Assembly: GCA_910576545.1 (NCBI GenBank)
Contig: CAJTKM010000002.1
Coordinates: 1-64,000, forward strand
Direction: 5' to 3'
Origin: Lachnospiraceae bacterium
GTDB taxonomy: Bacteria; Bacillota; Clostridia; Lachnospirales; Anaerotignaceae
Length of the DNA: 64,000 bases
Shown here piece by piece: positions 1 to 8,697 of the stretch; position 1 is the stretch's first letter; every line of letters starts with the position of its first letter. Made by a program: the position numbers and the translations under genes. The notes under the pieces were generated by a model that was not told the origin of the DNA, made no database searches, and worked only from the letters and a program-made list of their open reading frames with translations.

Positions 1-1
1 C

Positions 2-115
2 CTCCCTATAGATTATTTGGTGATACTGCATCAGCAGTTCTCCAAGAATAACTATAAGGAGATTTATAGTGAAATCAAATATGTGTGCTGCCACAATATG
101 TTGTGGTGGCTCTGA
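2..115 (+). pseudogene. C-terminal fragment of an unidentified ORF at the left edge
   Basis: The open frame enters from outside the window and ends at the TGA at 113-115. It encodes about 37 residues ending in MLWWL. The stop falls inside a repeated phrase (GGTGGCTCTGAAG) that recurs just downstream at about 136 and, in part, at about 159. Short repeats of this kind beside a terminal ORF resemble ends of IS21-type insertion sequences, but too little of the protein is visible to identify a transposase. I cannot assign a function. Confidence 0.3.
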
Positions 116-172
116 AGGTGGAAAATACCATTTCCGGGTGGCTCTGAAGCGGGAAACTGGTGGCTCCCAAGG
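103..172. repeat. Direct repeats, possible insertion-sequence end
   Basis: The phrase GGTGGCTCTGAAG occurs at about 105 and 136, with a partial third copy (GGTGGCTCCCAAG) at about 159. Multiple short terminal repeats are characteristic of IS21-family ends. Assignment to that family is inference, because no transposase domain is in the window. Confidence 0.3.
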
Positions 173-534
173 GGGATAATATTCACCAAACCTATTATCG
201 CATATTTTATGCCGAATTGAAAGAGGAATTTTCAAATCGAGATCATATTTTTCTGGTGTGGGTTATTTTGATGGTTCTGCGGTCTTTACAGGGTGCGCTA
301 CTTGGCAAGCAGGGCATTTGTTCCCACAAATGCTCGAAACAGACATCCGGCGTTGCCGCCGGATGTCTGTTTCTCTGCTTGTTGGGGTAGCACCCCAAAC
401 CCCTTGAACAGCCCCGTAGCCGGGGCTGGCTGCGCGTTCGTTTCACGAACGCTATTGTTCCTGCTTCGCAGGAAAAGACGGAGCCTGCGCGCCCTTGCAA
501 AGTGGAAAAGCGGCAATTCCAATTCTTGCCACCA
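173..534. other. Non-coding remnant where a relaxase would be expected
   Basis: This stretch lies immediately downstream of mobC on the minus strand, where mobilization modules normally carry the relaxase gene. I see no relaxase-like frame in any reading. It does contain a palindrome around 345-368 (ACATCCGGCG with its complement) and a second small hairpin near 440-452 (CGTTCGTTTCACGAACG). The mobilization module therefore appears decayed or interrupted to the left. Confidence 0.45.
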
Positions 535-867
535 TCATCGGATTGCGGCAAAACAGGCAAGGGATTGTCTGGACAATTCCCAAATCTCGTCCAGGCGTTT
601 CTGTAAATCTTCAATGTCCGCCGCATAGATGCTCCCGGTTTCGTTTGCCCGCTTTGCGTACTGATTCAGATTATTTGTACACCGCTGGAGCATGGAAACA
701 AGCTGACGCACATCTTTCAGGTCCAGCCTGATACAAATTCCGTCCAGAGCCATCTTGCGGACGTAGGCGCTCATGGTCAGAATGCCAGCGTCCTCCATTT
801 TGAGTTTTATCCGCTCCTTGTCCTCCGGCGAGATGCGGATTTTCAGTTCTTCGGTCCGTTTGCTCAT
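535..867 (-). CDS. mobC: MobC-family plasmid/ICE mobilization protein
   Basis: A 110-residue protein beginning MSKRTEELKIRISPEDKERI, typical of MobC relaxosome accessory proteins. The N-terminal part resembles a ribbon-helix-helix DNA-binding segment with the MobC signature SAYVRKMALDG, followed by a helical region that lists LNQYAKRANETG. MobC proteins bind near oriT and help a MOB relaxase nick one strand. A GGGAGG ribosome-binding site precedes the ATG. No relaxase gene follows, so the protein is probably an orphan left by decay of a conjugative or mobilizable element. Three tandem hairpins lie just upstream of it. Confidence 0.85.
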   Translation of the reverse strand: MSKRTEELKIRISPEDKERIKLKMEDAGILTMSAYVRKMALDGICIRLDLKDVRQLVSMLQRCTNNLNQYAKRANETGSIYAADIEDLQKRLDEIWELSRQSLACFAAIR

Positions 868-991
868 TGCTTTTGAGTTCCTCCCTTCGCAAATAAAATC
901 AGCTAATTTTGATTTTCAGCATCGTGCCGCAAATCAAATTTTCAAAAAATGGCCGGACACAGGAGGCCAATTCCCATGTCCGGCACATATT

Positions 992-1170
992 CGTTACGGT
1001 TAGTGGTGGTGTTCAATTTGACCACCACCAACAGCCGTAACGCTTTTTAATCTTTTGTTGCGGTTAATGCAAGTGTTCAATTTGGACACTTGCTCTATCT
1101 GTAACGTTTTTCCTTCGTTTTGTTACGGTTGAGGTAAGTGGCCAATTCGACCACTTACCTTATCCGTAAC
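992..1170. repeat. Three tandem look-alike hairpins, possible oriT or relaxosome site
   Basis: Three units start at about 993, 1057 and 1122, a period of 64-65 bases. Each has an outer stem GTTACGG/CCGTAAC (degenerate in the middle unit), a different inner stem, and a shared loop core CAATT. Inner stems are GTGGTGGT with ACCACCAC (1003-1010/1021-1028), CAAGTGT with ACACTTG (1070-1076/1086-1092) and AGGTAAGTGG with CCACTTACCT (1132-1141/1151-1160). Both arms of the inner stems change together while loop and outer stem stay constant. The position directly upstream of mobC suits an oriT or a MobC/recombinase binding region; that role is inference. Confidence 0.7.
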
Positions 1171-1497
1171 GCTCTGGCGATATGCCCGCTGGCGGCAGGC
1201 ATTGCAGCAGTAGACCGCATCCGACCGCTTGGGGGTGAAGGTTTTTCCGCATCCTTTGCAGACCCGGTTTTGCCGTTTTTCCAATCGCCGCCGCTTCAAA
1301 TCCTTCTGATAGCCACGGTTCCCGCACAGATGGTAATAGCAATATTTCTTGGTTTCAATCAATGTGTAGAAATCCCGTCCACAGCCCTTACAGACGATTT
1401 TCCGTACAATGGAATTTGGTCTTATCCCGGCGAGTTTTTCTTCATACCACTGTCTCAGCGTTTCCTGATTTTCGTATTCCCAATCGCAGTTCCACAT
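1123..1497 (-). CDS. Small recombinase-associated zinc-ribbon protein
   Basis: A 124-residue protein starting MWNCDWEYENQETLRQWYEEKL. I chose the ATG at 1497 because the frame upstream of it has no family-like sequence and an AAGGG motif lies just before it. Two zinc-binding modules are visible: CKGCGRDF with a later CYYHLC, and CKGCGKTF with CCNAC. Such proteins commonly sit beside large serine recombinases of Clostridia elements, and the same zinc-ribbon style appears at the C-terminus of the recombinase fragment upstream. Its stop codon lies inside the third tandem hairpin. Its role is unknown; DNA binding is inferred from the ribbons. Confidence 0.7.
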   Translation of the reverse strand: MWNCDWEYENQETLRQWYEEKLAGIRPNSIVRKIVCKGCGRDFYTLIETKKYCYYHLCGNRGYQKDLKRRRLEKRQNRVCKGCGKTFTPKRSDAVYCCNACRQRAYRQSVTDKVSGRIGHLPQP

Positions 1498-1562
1498 GGA
1501 GTTTTCCCTTCTTTCCATAGGACAGGGCGGGCCCAAAATATCTGACCCGCCCCATCCCATGT

Positions 1563-2654
1563 TTATACGGTTTCTGCTCCCTGCTCCTCGGCCCGCTTCT
1601 GCCGATACCGCATTTTGCTGTGCGCTTTCCTCTGGCAAGCCTCACAGCAGTATTTCACATCGTTCCTGGTCGTGGTGAACGCTTTCCCGCAGTTTCCGCA
1701 GACACATTCACGCATCCTGCCTGCCGCCGCTTCCTGCCGGTAGAATTTCGCCCGGCAGTTCGGGCCGCAGAACAGAGTATTCGACCGCGTGGATTCAAAT
1801 TCTTCCCCACAGCATTTGCAGACCAGCTTGAACGGCTGGCCGACCGCGTGTTCGCCGGCCTTGATCTTCTGATAGCGTTCCCGGCTCTTGACCCGATGCC
1901 TGTGCAAGGCAGCCTGCCGCTTTTCTTCCTCCGGCGTCAACTCCGGGGCGGGGAGGTCGAACCGCCCAATGAATTTCAGATAAATGTCTACTTGTTGCGT
2001 CCTGTCGCCGTCAATCTTTTCCGGGGCGTGGACGATGATCTTTTCGATGAATTCATTTATCATCGGCGTGGTCAGTTCCGAGAAATCCGTGTACTTCTTT
2101 GCCAGGGCAAGGAAGCGTTCCACATTGGCGGTGTCTTGCTCGAAGCTGTCCAGAGCCGCTTCCGCCTCCGTGACAGACTGGCGGAGTGCAGTCTGCTCCT
2201 GCTCATACCCGGCAAGGAGAGTGTCAAAGCGTTCCTCTCCGATGCGCCCCACCGCGTAGGATTCGTACAGCTTCTTGATGATGGTGTCCAGTTCCTCACA
2301 GCGCCGCTTGTCTTTGTTCAGCTTGCGCTTCAAATCTTTTGCCGCCTGCGCCTGCCGGACTTCGGACGCCGCCCGGACCTTCTGGATAAACTCGGCCTCG
2401 TTGGAAATGGCGTAGGTGCTGGCCGCCCGGATAGTTTCCAGAATCAGCGTCCGCAGTGCTTTGGTGGAGATGTGGTGATTGCTGCAAGCCGTGTCATGGG
2501 ACTGACGAGCCAGGGTGTAGGTAGAGCAATCGAACCAGTCCGACGAATAAGGCTTGGCGGCGGTTCCCCGTGAGCGGTGGTTATACAGCTTCGCGCCGCA
2601 GTCGGCGCAGTAGAGAAGCCCGGTCAGGGGATTGGCCTCGCTAGCGTTCCTCCG
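1563..2654 (-). pseudogene. Large serine recombinase, C-terminal part only (5'-truncated)
   Basis: The frame is open from 2654 to the stop at 1563, about 363 residues. Reading from the N-terminal side it contains NPLTGLLYCADCGAKLYNHR, then a DCSTYTLARQ stretch and CSNHHISTKALRTLILETIR: the zinc-ribbon domain of TndX-like large serine recombinases. A long coiled-coil follows (KDLKRKLNKDKRRCEEL onward), then the FIEKIIVHAPEKIDGDRTQQVDIYLKFIG signature, and finally two extra CxxC zinc ribbons. The catalytic resolvase domain with its serine is missing: an in-frame TGA lies at 2655-2657, and no resolvase-like sequence is found beyond. The element has therefore probably lost its own integrase/excisase activity. 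Confidence 0.85.
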
Positions 2655-2878
2655 TCATTTCAGATATTATCGGTAGCGGCTACCGATAATGCGATACGGA
2701 TTTTTCTCTCCTTTCCTAGGACCACAAGTCCTATTCACCACAAATGAGCCGCAGTCATATGTATTTGGTGGCAGAAACCACCCTCTACATAGTAACTCTC
2801 AAGAACCAATGTGGATATATTCTGCATGGAGTTTTTGTTGTAATAGCCCCCTACTGGGAAGAAAGGGGGTGAGAGAAG
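2655..2878. other. Junction region between recombinase fragment and regulator genes
   Basis: No gene is visible. The stretch begins at the breakpoint of the truncated recombinase and contains a dyad TATCGGTAGC/GCTACCGATA at about 2668-2688. Its right end supplies a strong ribosome-binding site (AAAGGGGGTGAG) for the sigma-like gene. Confidence 0.4.
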
Positions 2879-3337
2879 ATGAGATATTCTGAACAGTTCA
2901 TGGAACATATCGAATATGCGTTTCATGCGTTCTGCAAGATTGTCCTGCGCCATGAAGCAATCAACGCATGGCGGGATTTGAAGCGGAAAGAGGAACGGGA
3001 AATATCCCTTGACTATCTGATGTCAGAACGATATTTTGAACCGTCTGCTATGGACAGCTATTTTGAAAAGCAGGATAAGCCGACTGTATTTCTTGTGTTT
3101 GGAAAGGAAGTTGTCGTTGATGATGAACGGTTAGCAAAGGCATTATCGAGATTGCCGCAGTTACGACAGGAAGTCCTGCTATTGTATTACTTTGTTGGTT
3201 ATCGTGATGAAGCTATCGGCAGATTGTACGGGCGTTGCAGAAGTACGATAAACAGTCGGAGAAATGTTGCACTGAAACAGTTACGGAAAGAATGGGAGAG
3301 ATTGGAACATGAGGAACAAGAAACTGATACCTTTTGA
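2879..3337 (+). CDS. Conjugative-transposon sigma-70-like regulator
   Basis: A 152-residue protein. The C-terminal half carries a sigma region 4-like helix-turn-helix: ALSRLPQLRQEVLLLYYFVGYRDEAIGRLYGRCRSTINSRRN, ending with LKQLRKEWERL. It matches the family of sigma-like regulators in Tn916- and Tn1549-type elements (comparable to ORF7), which usually precede a small HTH protein and the excision/integration genes. The start is supported by AAAGGGGGTGAG. It overlaps the next gene by 29 bases, suggesting translational coupling. It probably controls element genes, although the neighbouring recombinase is broken. Confidence 0.8.
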   Translation: MRYSEQFMEHIEYAFHAFCKIVLRHEAINAWRDLKRKEEREISLDYLMSERYFEPSAMDSYFEKQDKPTVFLVFGKEVVVDDERLAKALSRLPQLRQEVLLLYYFVGYRDEAIGRLYGRCRSTINSRRNVALKQLRKEWERLEHEEQETDTF

Positions 3338-3512
3338 GGTAATCGAACGAGCCGTAGCCGGAGAAACGGAAGCGGTAGACGCGGTATTGCGGCACTACAC
3401 CGCACACATCAAATACCTGTCTATGTATAAGGGGTATATCAATGACGATACACAGGACAGATTAAAAACAAAACTGGTTGAAGCCATATTGAAATTCCGC
3501 TTCGACCGATAA
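3309..3512 (+). CDS. Small helix-turn-helix protein of conjugative elements
   Basis: A 67-residue protein, MRNKKLIPFEVIERAVAGETEA, then VLRHYTAHIKYLSMYKGYINDDTQDRLKTKLVEAILKFRFDR. This is the conserved small partner of the sigma-like regulator in Tn916/Tn1549-like elements (ORF8-like helix-turn-helix family). The start lies within the sigma gene, so the two are probably translated together. In intact elements the pair regulates conjugation or excision. Here no xis or int follows; only palindromes and a cargo gene do. Confidence 0.8.
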   Translation: MRNKKLIPFEVIERAVAGETEAVDAVLRHYTAHIKYLSMYKGYINDDTQDRLKTKLVEAILKFRFDR

Positions 3513-3517
3513 GAAGT

Positions 3518-3589
3518 AGCAAAGACAGGAAAAACTGTCAAGGGTAAACTTTGCGCTACGCGCCCTTGACAGTTTTTCCTGTCTTTGCT
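3518..3589. terminator. Perfect 27-bp inverted repeat
   Basis: Arms at 3518-3544 and 3563-3589 are perfectly complementary over 27 bases (arm begins AGCAAAGACAGGAAAAACTG) around an 18-base loop. It starts six bases after the HTH stop codon. There is no pure T-tract after the stem, so a simple rho-independent terminator is only one reading; the length and perfection also suit a recombination or replication structure. Confidence 0.7.
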
Positions 3590-3602
3590 GTTGGGCAGTC
3601 AA

Positions 3603-3634
3603 GAGGGCGAAATCAGCAGACTGCTTTCGCCCTC
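3603..3634. repeat. Second palindrome (GAGGGCGAAA dyad)
   Basis: Arms GAGGGCGAAA (3603-3612) and TTTCGCCCTC (3625-3634) enclose a 12-base loop, followed by AATTTATT. This could terminate transcription coming from the regulator pair. From here to 3768 I see no gene. Confidence 0.5.
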
Positions 3635-3768
3635 AATTTATTATGGGGATTGTTACGCAGTAGGGGTCATTTTGTCCTTGATTTATGCGGCTTTGTGAGC
3701 GTTGAAATGACGGGGCAAGGGTTTTATATGTCTGCCTTCAAAAACGGCGTTCTATTGCGTAACTGGCA

Positions 3769-4944
3769 CTAAAGTGGCTTTATACTTAAAGATTGTATTT
3801 CGAGCCATTGCGATAATATATTTGATATTCGTTTCATTTCTAATATAACAGAATCTTTAAGGTCTTTATAGCCCATTCCGTCAAAACAAGTTTCTACTAA
3901 TCCAAAAAAAGGTTTCTGTCTATCTAACTTAGATGAAGAAATAATACTATTTCCATTTTTATCTGCTAAACTTGGGTGCATCATACAATTTCTAAAAGTA
4001 CTGTTCATAAATTTAGCGTTTTTAACATCAATTTCATTTAAATAATCAGAAATATTTTGTGTCATCAATTTGTTTTGCACAAAATGCTCATGTAAATCAG
4101 TTAATTTATGTATGCTGTAATAATAGACAATATAATTTATTTTGAGCCACCAACCATAATCATCTTTTTCGTAATCGTTTAAAACGTATAGAAGAAAATT
4201 CATTGTGGATAAGGTATGAAGTAAATAAAGAAAAATGGCTTTCCCATTTTCCCCTTGTGGTAAAAGAGCAGACTTTCGATTTGTATTATAATCTGCATAA
4301 TAAAAATCGACAATATTTTTGTTTGAATTTATAGTTATCGGTGTGTCAAAGCTTTCCAGTCCAGAACGAATGGAATTTATAAATTGTGCGCATGTATAAG
4401 CATATTGATAACATTCCTTTCCTACATGCTCATCTAAGTTAAAATTATTAGGAGAAATCTTATAAGCAGTAGCAATTTCATTAAGACTCTTTTTTAAGAA
4501 ACGATTATCTTGTAACAAATAGTAATTATATTGTGTATTTCCAATTACTATTTTATCCTTATTTGTGTAAATGCCCAGATTATAATGAATATTCCAGCTT
4601 TTAAGCCGGTTTTTAAAAATCTCATTTTGGAGATAATCTATCGCCAATAACATTCTTTTAGATTTGCTGTATCCGTCTTCAAAAATTTTCAATTTCATGC
4701 AAATATCTTTTATTCGTGCAGAGTATGGTATTTCGAGTTTTATTTCATTTGACGAAAGCATTTCTAATATGGTAGCTGCCGTTAATGCAAAATAAGGGAT
4801 AATTCCAAAACCAATTATTCCATCTTGCTGTAAAGACTTAACTAAACTATATACTGTTTCGCAATCATATTTTATTTGAAGTAATGACAAATACTCATTT
4901 ATTGCCATTTCTGCATTATATTCATTATTGTTCTTTTCTTCCAT
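3769..4944 (-). CDS. Unrecognised AT-rich cargo protein with a HEPN-like RNxxxH motif
   Basis: A 391-residue protein starting MEEKNNNEYNAEMAINEYLS (ATG at 4944, preceded by a GAGAGTGAAG motif; a TTG eight codons upstream is also open). It is predominantly helical, without signal peptide or clear membrane segments. Near the C-terminus, FRNCMMHPSL contains R-N-x-x-x-H, the signature spacing of HEPN ribonuclease domains, within an otherwise helical stretch (KFMNSTFRNCMMH). I do not recognise the full-length family. Base composition is much more AT-rich than neighbouring core genes, suggesting horizontal acquisition as element cargo. A defence or abortive-infection role is speculation based on motif and location. 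Confidence 0.65.
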   Translation of the reverse strand: MEEKNNNEYNAEMAINEYLSLLQIKYDCETVYSLVKSLQQDGIIGFGIIPYFALTAATILEMLSSNEIKLEIPYSARIKDICMKLKIFEDGYSKSKRMLLAIDYLQNEIFKNRLKSWNIHYNLGIYTNKDKIVIGNTQYNYYLLQDNRFLKKSLNEIATAYKISPNNFNLDEHVGKECYQYAYTCAQFINSIRSGLESFDTPITINSNKNIVDFYYADYNTNRKSALLPQGENGKAIFLYLLHTLSTMNFLLYVLNDYEKDDYGWWLKINYIVYYYSIHKLTDLHEHFVQNKLMTQNISDYLNEIDVKNAKFMNSTFRNCMMHPSLADKNGNSIISSSKLDRQKPFFGLVETCFDGMGYKDLKDSVILEMKRISNILSQWLEIQSLSIKPL

Positions 4945-5132
4945 AACTTCACTCTCTTTCACTAACAATCTTGTGTATTGATTTTAGCTGAAATAAATAG
5001 AAACTGCAACAAAAATAAGTAGGTATAACGTAATCTGTCATACCTACCTATATGCACCCTGTTTGTCAGCGTTGATGATATGTTGTTGTGAATACTTCCT
5101 TATCACCGTAAAGCCAAGGCTTTTTTGGGGTT

Positions 5133-6002
5133 TCAGTGCGTCAGCACCTCCGCCCCGTCCTCCGTCACCGCAACGGTATATTCCCACTGCGCGGAAAGGG
5201 AGCCGTCCTCTGTGTAAATCGTCCAGCCGTTATCCGCGTCCTGGAAGAAATCTTCTTCACCCGCATTTACCATCGGCTCAATTGTAAACACCATGCCGGG
5301 CACAAGCAGCATACCCGTCCCACGCTTGCCAATATGGCAGACATACGGGTCTTCATGGAATTCATTGCCTACGCCATGCCCGCCAATATCATGCAGGACA
5401 GTATACCCATGCGCATATATATATTCACTGATAACCGCGCCGATATCGCCCAAAAAGCCCCATGGCTTTACCTCCTTCAGCGCGAGGTCGACCGATTCTT
5501 TCGTAACCTCCACAAGCCTTTTTGCTTCTTCGCTGACCTCGCCAATGCAGAACATCCGCGAAGCATCTGCGTAAAAGCCGTCCAATATGGTAGTCACATC
5601 TACGTTTATAATATCGCCCTCTTTAAGAACCTCGTCTGCGGCAGGGATACCATGGCAGATGACATCATTTACAGACGTACACACGCTTTTCGGAAAGCCA
5701 TTATAATTCAGCGGCGCAGGGATACCGCCATGGGAAACGGTATATTCATGCACAAGCGTATTGATTTCTTCCGTAGACATACCCGCGCGGATATTTTCCC
5801 CCACCATATCCAAAATTTCCGTATTCAGTTTACCAGCCTTACGGATTCCCTCCAGCTGAGCCGGCGTTTTCAGCAGCTTATGCTTCGGCACAATCACTCC
5901 GCGCCGTTTATAATCCGTCAGCTTCGCGTCAAAATCCGCATGGCAGGCTTTATATTTTTTCCCGCTGCCGCACCAGCAGGAATCGTTTCTTCCAAATTTC
6001 AT
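5133..6002 (-). CDS. map: Type I methionine aminopeptidase with N-terminal SEC-C zinc motif
   Basis: A 289-residue protein that removes the initiator methionine from nascent proteins. The first 25 residues carry a SEC-C zinc motif (CWCGSGKKYKACH), which in related proteins helps ribosome association. The pita-bread catalytic domain follows with metal-binding and active-site segments visible: NVDVTTILDGFYADASRMF, HDIGGHGVGNEFHEDP, TIEPMV and WTIYTEDGSLSAQWEYTVAVT. An AAAGGAG site precedes the ATG. It lies 27 bases downstream of gyrA on the same strand, so co-transcription is likely. No marked oddities. Confidence 0.95.
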   Translation of the reverse strand: MKFGRNDSCWCGSGKKYKACHADFDAKLTDYKRRGVIVPKHKLLKTPAQLEGIRKAGKLNTEILDMVGENIRAGMSTEEINTLVHEYTVSHGGIPAPLNYNGFPKSVCTSVNDVICHGIPAADEVLKEGDIINVDVTTILDGFYADASRMFCIGEVSEEAKRLVEVTKESVDLALKEVKPWGFLGDIGAVISEYIYAHGYTVLHDIGGHGVGNEFHEDPYVCHIGKRGTGMLLVPGMVFTIEPMVNAGEEDFFQDADNGWTIYTEDGSLSAQWEYTVAVTEDGAEVLTH

Positions 6003-6029
6003 GGTTTATGCTCCTTTTTTATAACCGCA

Positions 6030-8540
6030 TTATTCTTCTGTTTCTTCCGCGCTTTTCGTCCCTTCGGCTTCTTCAGTTTCCCCGGCTTCCTCCGCGCGCT
6101 CCACGTCCTCGCCGGAAATCTTCGCAATGCCAACGACCGTCACGCCTTCATCCAGATTCATCAGCTTAACGCCCTGCGAAACACGCCCGTAGCTGGAAAT
6201 CTCATTCCCACGCAAACGGATAATAACGCCTTCAGAGGTAATGAGCATGATTTCCTCATCCTCCTCAAGCAGCAAAGCGCCCGTCAGAAGCCCTGTCCGG
6301 TCTGTCAGCTGGTGTATTTTCAGGCCAATGCCGCCGCGGTTCTGCAAATTGAACTGCGAAACATCTGTCTGTTTGCCGAAGCCCTTTTCGGTAACGTTCA
6401 GCACCTTTGCGCCCTGCACCATCTTCACCGCAGAAACCACGTAATCCCCTTCGCGCAGTTTGACCGCTTTTACGCCCGCCGCCGTTCTGCCCATCGGGCG
6501 CACGTCCTTCTCACTGAATTTGATACCCATGCCGAAACGCGTTGCGGCAAAGATTTCATTATCCCCTTCCGTTGTCATAACGGCAATCAGGTCATCGTCC
6601 TCCCGCAGGTTCAGCGCAATCAGACCCATCTTACGGATGTTGGCAAAGCTTGCCATATCGGTCTTTTTAATCAGCCCCTGTTTGGTTACCATAACAAGGT
6701 ACTGGTCTGTCCTGAATTCCTTTACGGGTATTGCCGCCGTAATTTTTTCGCCGGCGCCAACCTCCAAAAGGTTTACGATTGCCATACCGCGCGATGTGCG
6801 TCCCGCTTCGGGAATTTCATATCCCTTCATACGGTAAACCTTGCCATGGCTGGTAAAGAACAGCACCGTATCATGTGTGGAGGCAAGGAACAGATCCTTT
6901 ACATAATCCTCCTCCCGCGTCTGCATACCGACAATGCCGCGCCCGCCTCTGTTCTGGCTCTTATAAGTATCCAGCGGCGTACGCTTTACATAATTCAGAT
7001 TTGAAAGCGTGAACACGCACGTTTCCTCATCTATCAAATCCTCTACGTCAATCTCACCGGGATTCTGCAGCAGCTTTGTACGCCGGTCGTCAGCGTATTT
7101 TTCGCGCACCGCCGAAATCTCGTCCTTTATAACGCCCAAAAGCAGTTTTTCATCTGCCAGAATCGTCTTATAATACGCAATTTTTTCCTGTAATTCACGG
7201 TATTCTGCGTCAATTTTTTCATGCTCCAGCCCCTGCAAACGGCGCAGCTGCATTTCCAAAATCGCCTGTGCCTGCAGCTCGGAAAACCCAAACCGCTCCA
7301 TCAGCCGCTCCTTGGCATTGTCGTAACTGGTACGGATAATATGGATAACTTCGTCAATATTATCAATGGCAATGCGCAGGCCTTCAAGGATATGCGCCCG
7401 TTTTTCCGCCTTATCCAAATCGAAGCGTGTCCTCCGCGTCACAACCTGCTCCTGATGCTTGAGGTATTCCTCCAGCATCTGCTTGAGGTTCAGCACAGCA
7501 GGCTTGCCGTCCACCAGCGCAAGCATGATTGCACCAAAGGAATCCTGAAGCTGTGTATATTTATAAAGCTGGTTCAATATAACGTTTGCGTTTGCGTCCT
7601 TTTTCAGGTCGATGATGATGCGGATATCATCACCCGCAGACGCATCGTCCACGTTGCTGATGCCCTCCACGCGCTTCTCCCGCACAAGCTCGTCAATCTT
7701 TTCAATTAGACGCAGTTTGTTCACCATATACGGAATTTCCGAAACGATAATCCGGTCGCGCCCGTTATGGTTCTCAATCTCCGCCGTTGCGCGCACGATG
7801 ATTTTGCCGCGCCCCGTGCGGTATGCCGCACGAATACCGCTTTTGCCGAGGATATTCGCGCCCGTAGGGAAATCGGGGCCTTTGATATGCTCCATCAGTT
7901 CCTCTACGTCAGTTTCCTCGCCGTTTATTTTATGGTCAATCATGCAGACTACGCCGTCAATGACTTCCCCAAGGTTATGCGGCGGGATATTTGTTGCCAT
8001 GCCGACCGCAATACCGGAAGAACCGTTCACCAGCAGGTTGGGGATACGGGAAGGCAGGACAACGGGCTCTTTTTCATTGCCGTCATAGTTCGGCTCAAAA
8101 TCGACCGTATCCTTCTCGATATCGGCAAGCATCTCCGCCGTTATCCTGGACATACGCGCTTCTGTGTAACGGCTTGCCGCCGCGCCATAGCCGTCAATGG
8201 AGCCGAAGTTGCCGTGTCCGTCCACGAGCATATACCGCATGGAAAAATTCTGCGCCATACGCACCATCGCCTGATAAATAGAACTGTCACCATGCGGGTG
8301 GTATTTACCCATGGTATCGCCAACGATACGCGCCGATTTCCGGTACCCCTTATTCGGGTCGAGGTTCATCTCGTTCATGGAAAACAGGATACGCCGCTGT
8401 ACGGGTTTCAAGCCGTCGCGCACATCTGGCAGGGCGCGTGCTACAATAACGCTCATGGCGTAGTCGATGTAGCATTTTTTCATTTCCTTATTGATATCTA
8501 TGGTGACTATCTTATCTATCTCTCTCTGCTCATCACTCAT
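6030..8540 (-). CDS. gyrA: DNA gyrase subunit A
   Basis: The 836-residue breakage-reunion subunit introduces negative supercoils with GyrB. Conserved landmarks include the start region [22 protein letters not shown], the quinolone-resistance region [19 protein letters not shown], the catalytic tyrosine in [10 protein letters not shown], and C-terminal beta-pinwheel repeats including the GyrA box QNRGGRG. The C-terminus ends in an acidic tail rich in Glu and Ala. At the position of E. coli GyrA Asp87 this protein has Gln, whereas Ser83 is retained. It lies about 157 bases downstream of gyrB, separated by a hairpin-rich repeat. Confidence 0.97.
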   Translation of the reverse strand: MSDEQREIDKIVTIDINKEMKKCYIDYAMSVIVARALPDVRDGLKPVQRRILFSMNEMNLDPNKGYRKSARIVGDTMGKYHPHGDSSIYQAMVRMAQNFSMRYMLVDGHGNFGSIDGYGAAASRYTEARMSRITAEMLADIEKDTVDFEPNYDGNEKEPVVLPSRIPNLLVNGSSGIAVGMATNIPPHNLGEVIDGVVCMIDHKINGEETDVEELMEHIKGPDFPTGANILGKSGIRAAYRTGRGKIIVRATAEIENHNGRDRIIVSEIPYMVNKLRLIEKIDELVREKRVEGISNVDDASAGDDIRIIIDLKKDANANVILNQLYKYTQLQDSFGAIMLALVDGKPAVLNLKQMLEEYLKHQEQVVTRRTRFDLDKAEKRAHILEGLRIAIDNIDEVIHIIRTSYDNAKERLMERFGFSELQAQAILEMQLRRLQGLEHEKIDAEYRELQEKIAYYKTILADEKLLLGVIKDEISAVREKYADDRRTKLLQNPGEIDVEDLIDEETCVFTLSNLNYVKRTPLDTYKSQNRGGRGIVGMQTREEDYVKDLFLASTHDTVLFFTSHGKVYRMKGYEIPEAGRTSRGMAIVNLLEVGAGEKITAAIPVKEFRTDQYLVMVTKQGLIKKTDMASFANIRKMGLIALNLREDDDLIAVMTTEGDNEIFAATRFGMGIKFSEKDVRPMGRTAAGVKAVKLREGDYVVSAVKMVQGAKVLNVTEKGFGKQTDVSQFNLQNRGGIGLKIHQLTDRTGLLTGALLLEEDEEIMLITSEGVIIRLRGNEISSYGRVSQGVKLMNLDEGVTVVGIAKISGEDVERAEEAGETEEAEGTKSAEETEE

Positions 8541-8569
8541 TTTTTCACCTCTTTAATCAAAACCTGCAA

Positions 8570-8697
8570 AACCCTGGGGACGCTGTCCCCAACCCCCTGC
8601 AAGGGGCGCTGCCCCTTGACCCGCTTTCACCGCGCGTATGCACAGTGATAAATAAAGTTTGGGGCCAAGCCCTTTTCAAAGGGCCTCCAGGGCTTCC
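8570..8697. repeat. Modular palindromic repeat between gyrA and gyrB
   Basis: Contains hairpins GGGGACGCTGTCCCC and CAAGGGGCGCTGCCCCTTG, then AAAGTTTGGGGCCAAGCCC and CCCTTTTCAAAGGG. The same modules occur in many other intergenic gaps of this window, in either orientation. It may also attenuate or terminate transcription between gyrB and gyrA. Confidence 0.75.

Noticed and set aside
160-390. A 76-codon frame near the left edge
   Set aside because: It begins inside the direct repeats with GTG, has no ribosome-binding site, and spans a palindrome; no family resemblance.
1620-2573. A 317-codon plus-strand frame over the serine recombinase fragment
   Set aside because: It mirrors the recombinase fragment in the antisense frame; the minus-strand product has clear family motifs.
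5022-5049. The GTAGGTAT/ATACCTAC dyad as an element attachment site
   Set aside because: No matching copy is visible at the other end, which lies outside the window, so an att site cannot be supported.
5136-7004. A 622-codon open frame on the plus strand opposite map and gyrA, and similarly long frames opposite gyrB
   Set aside because: They are antisense to strongly conserved genes, have no recognisable domains and show shadow-frame composition.
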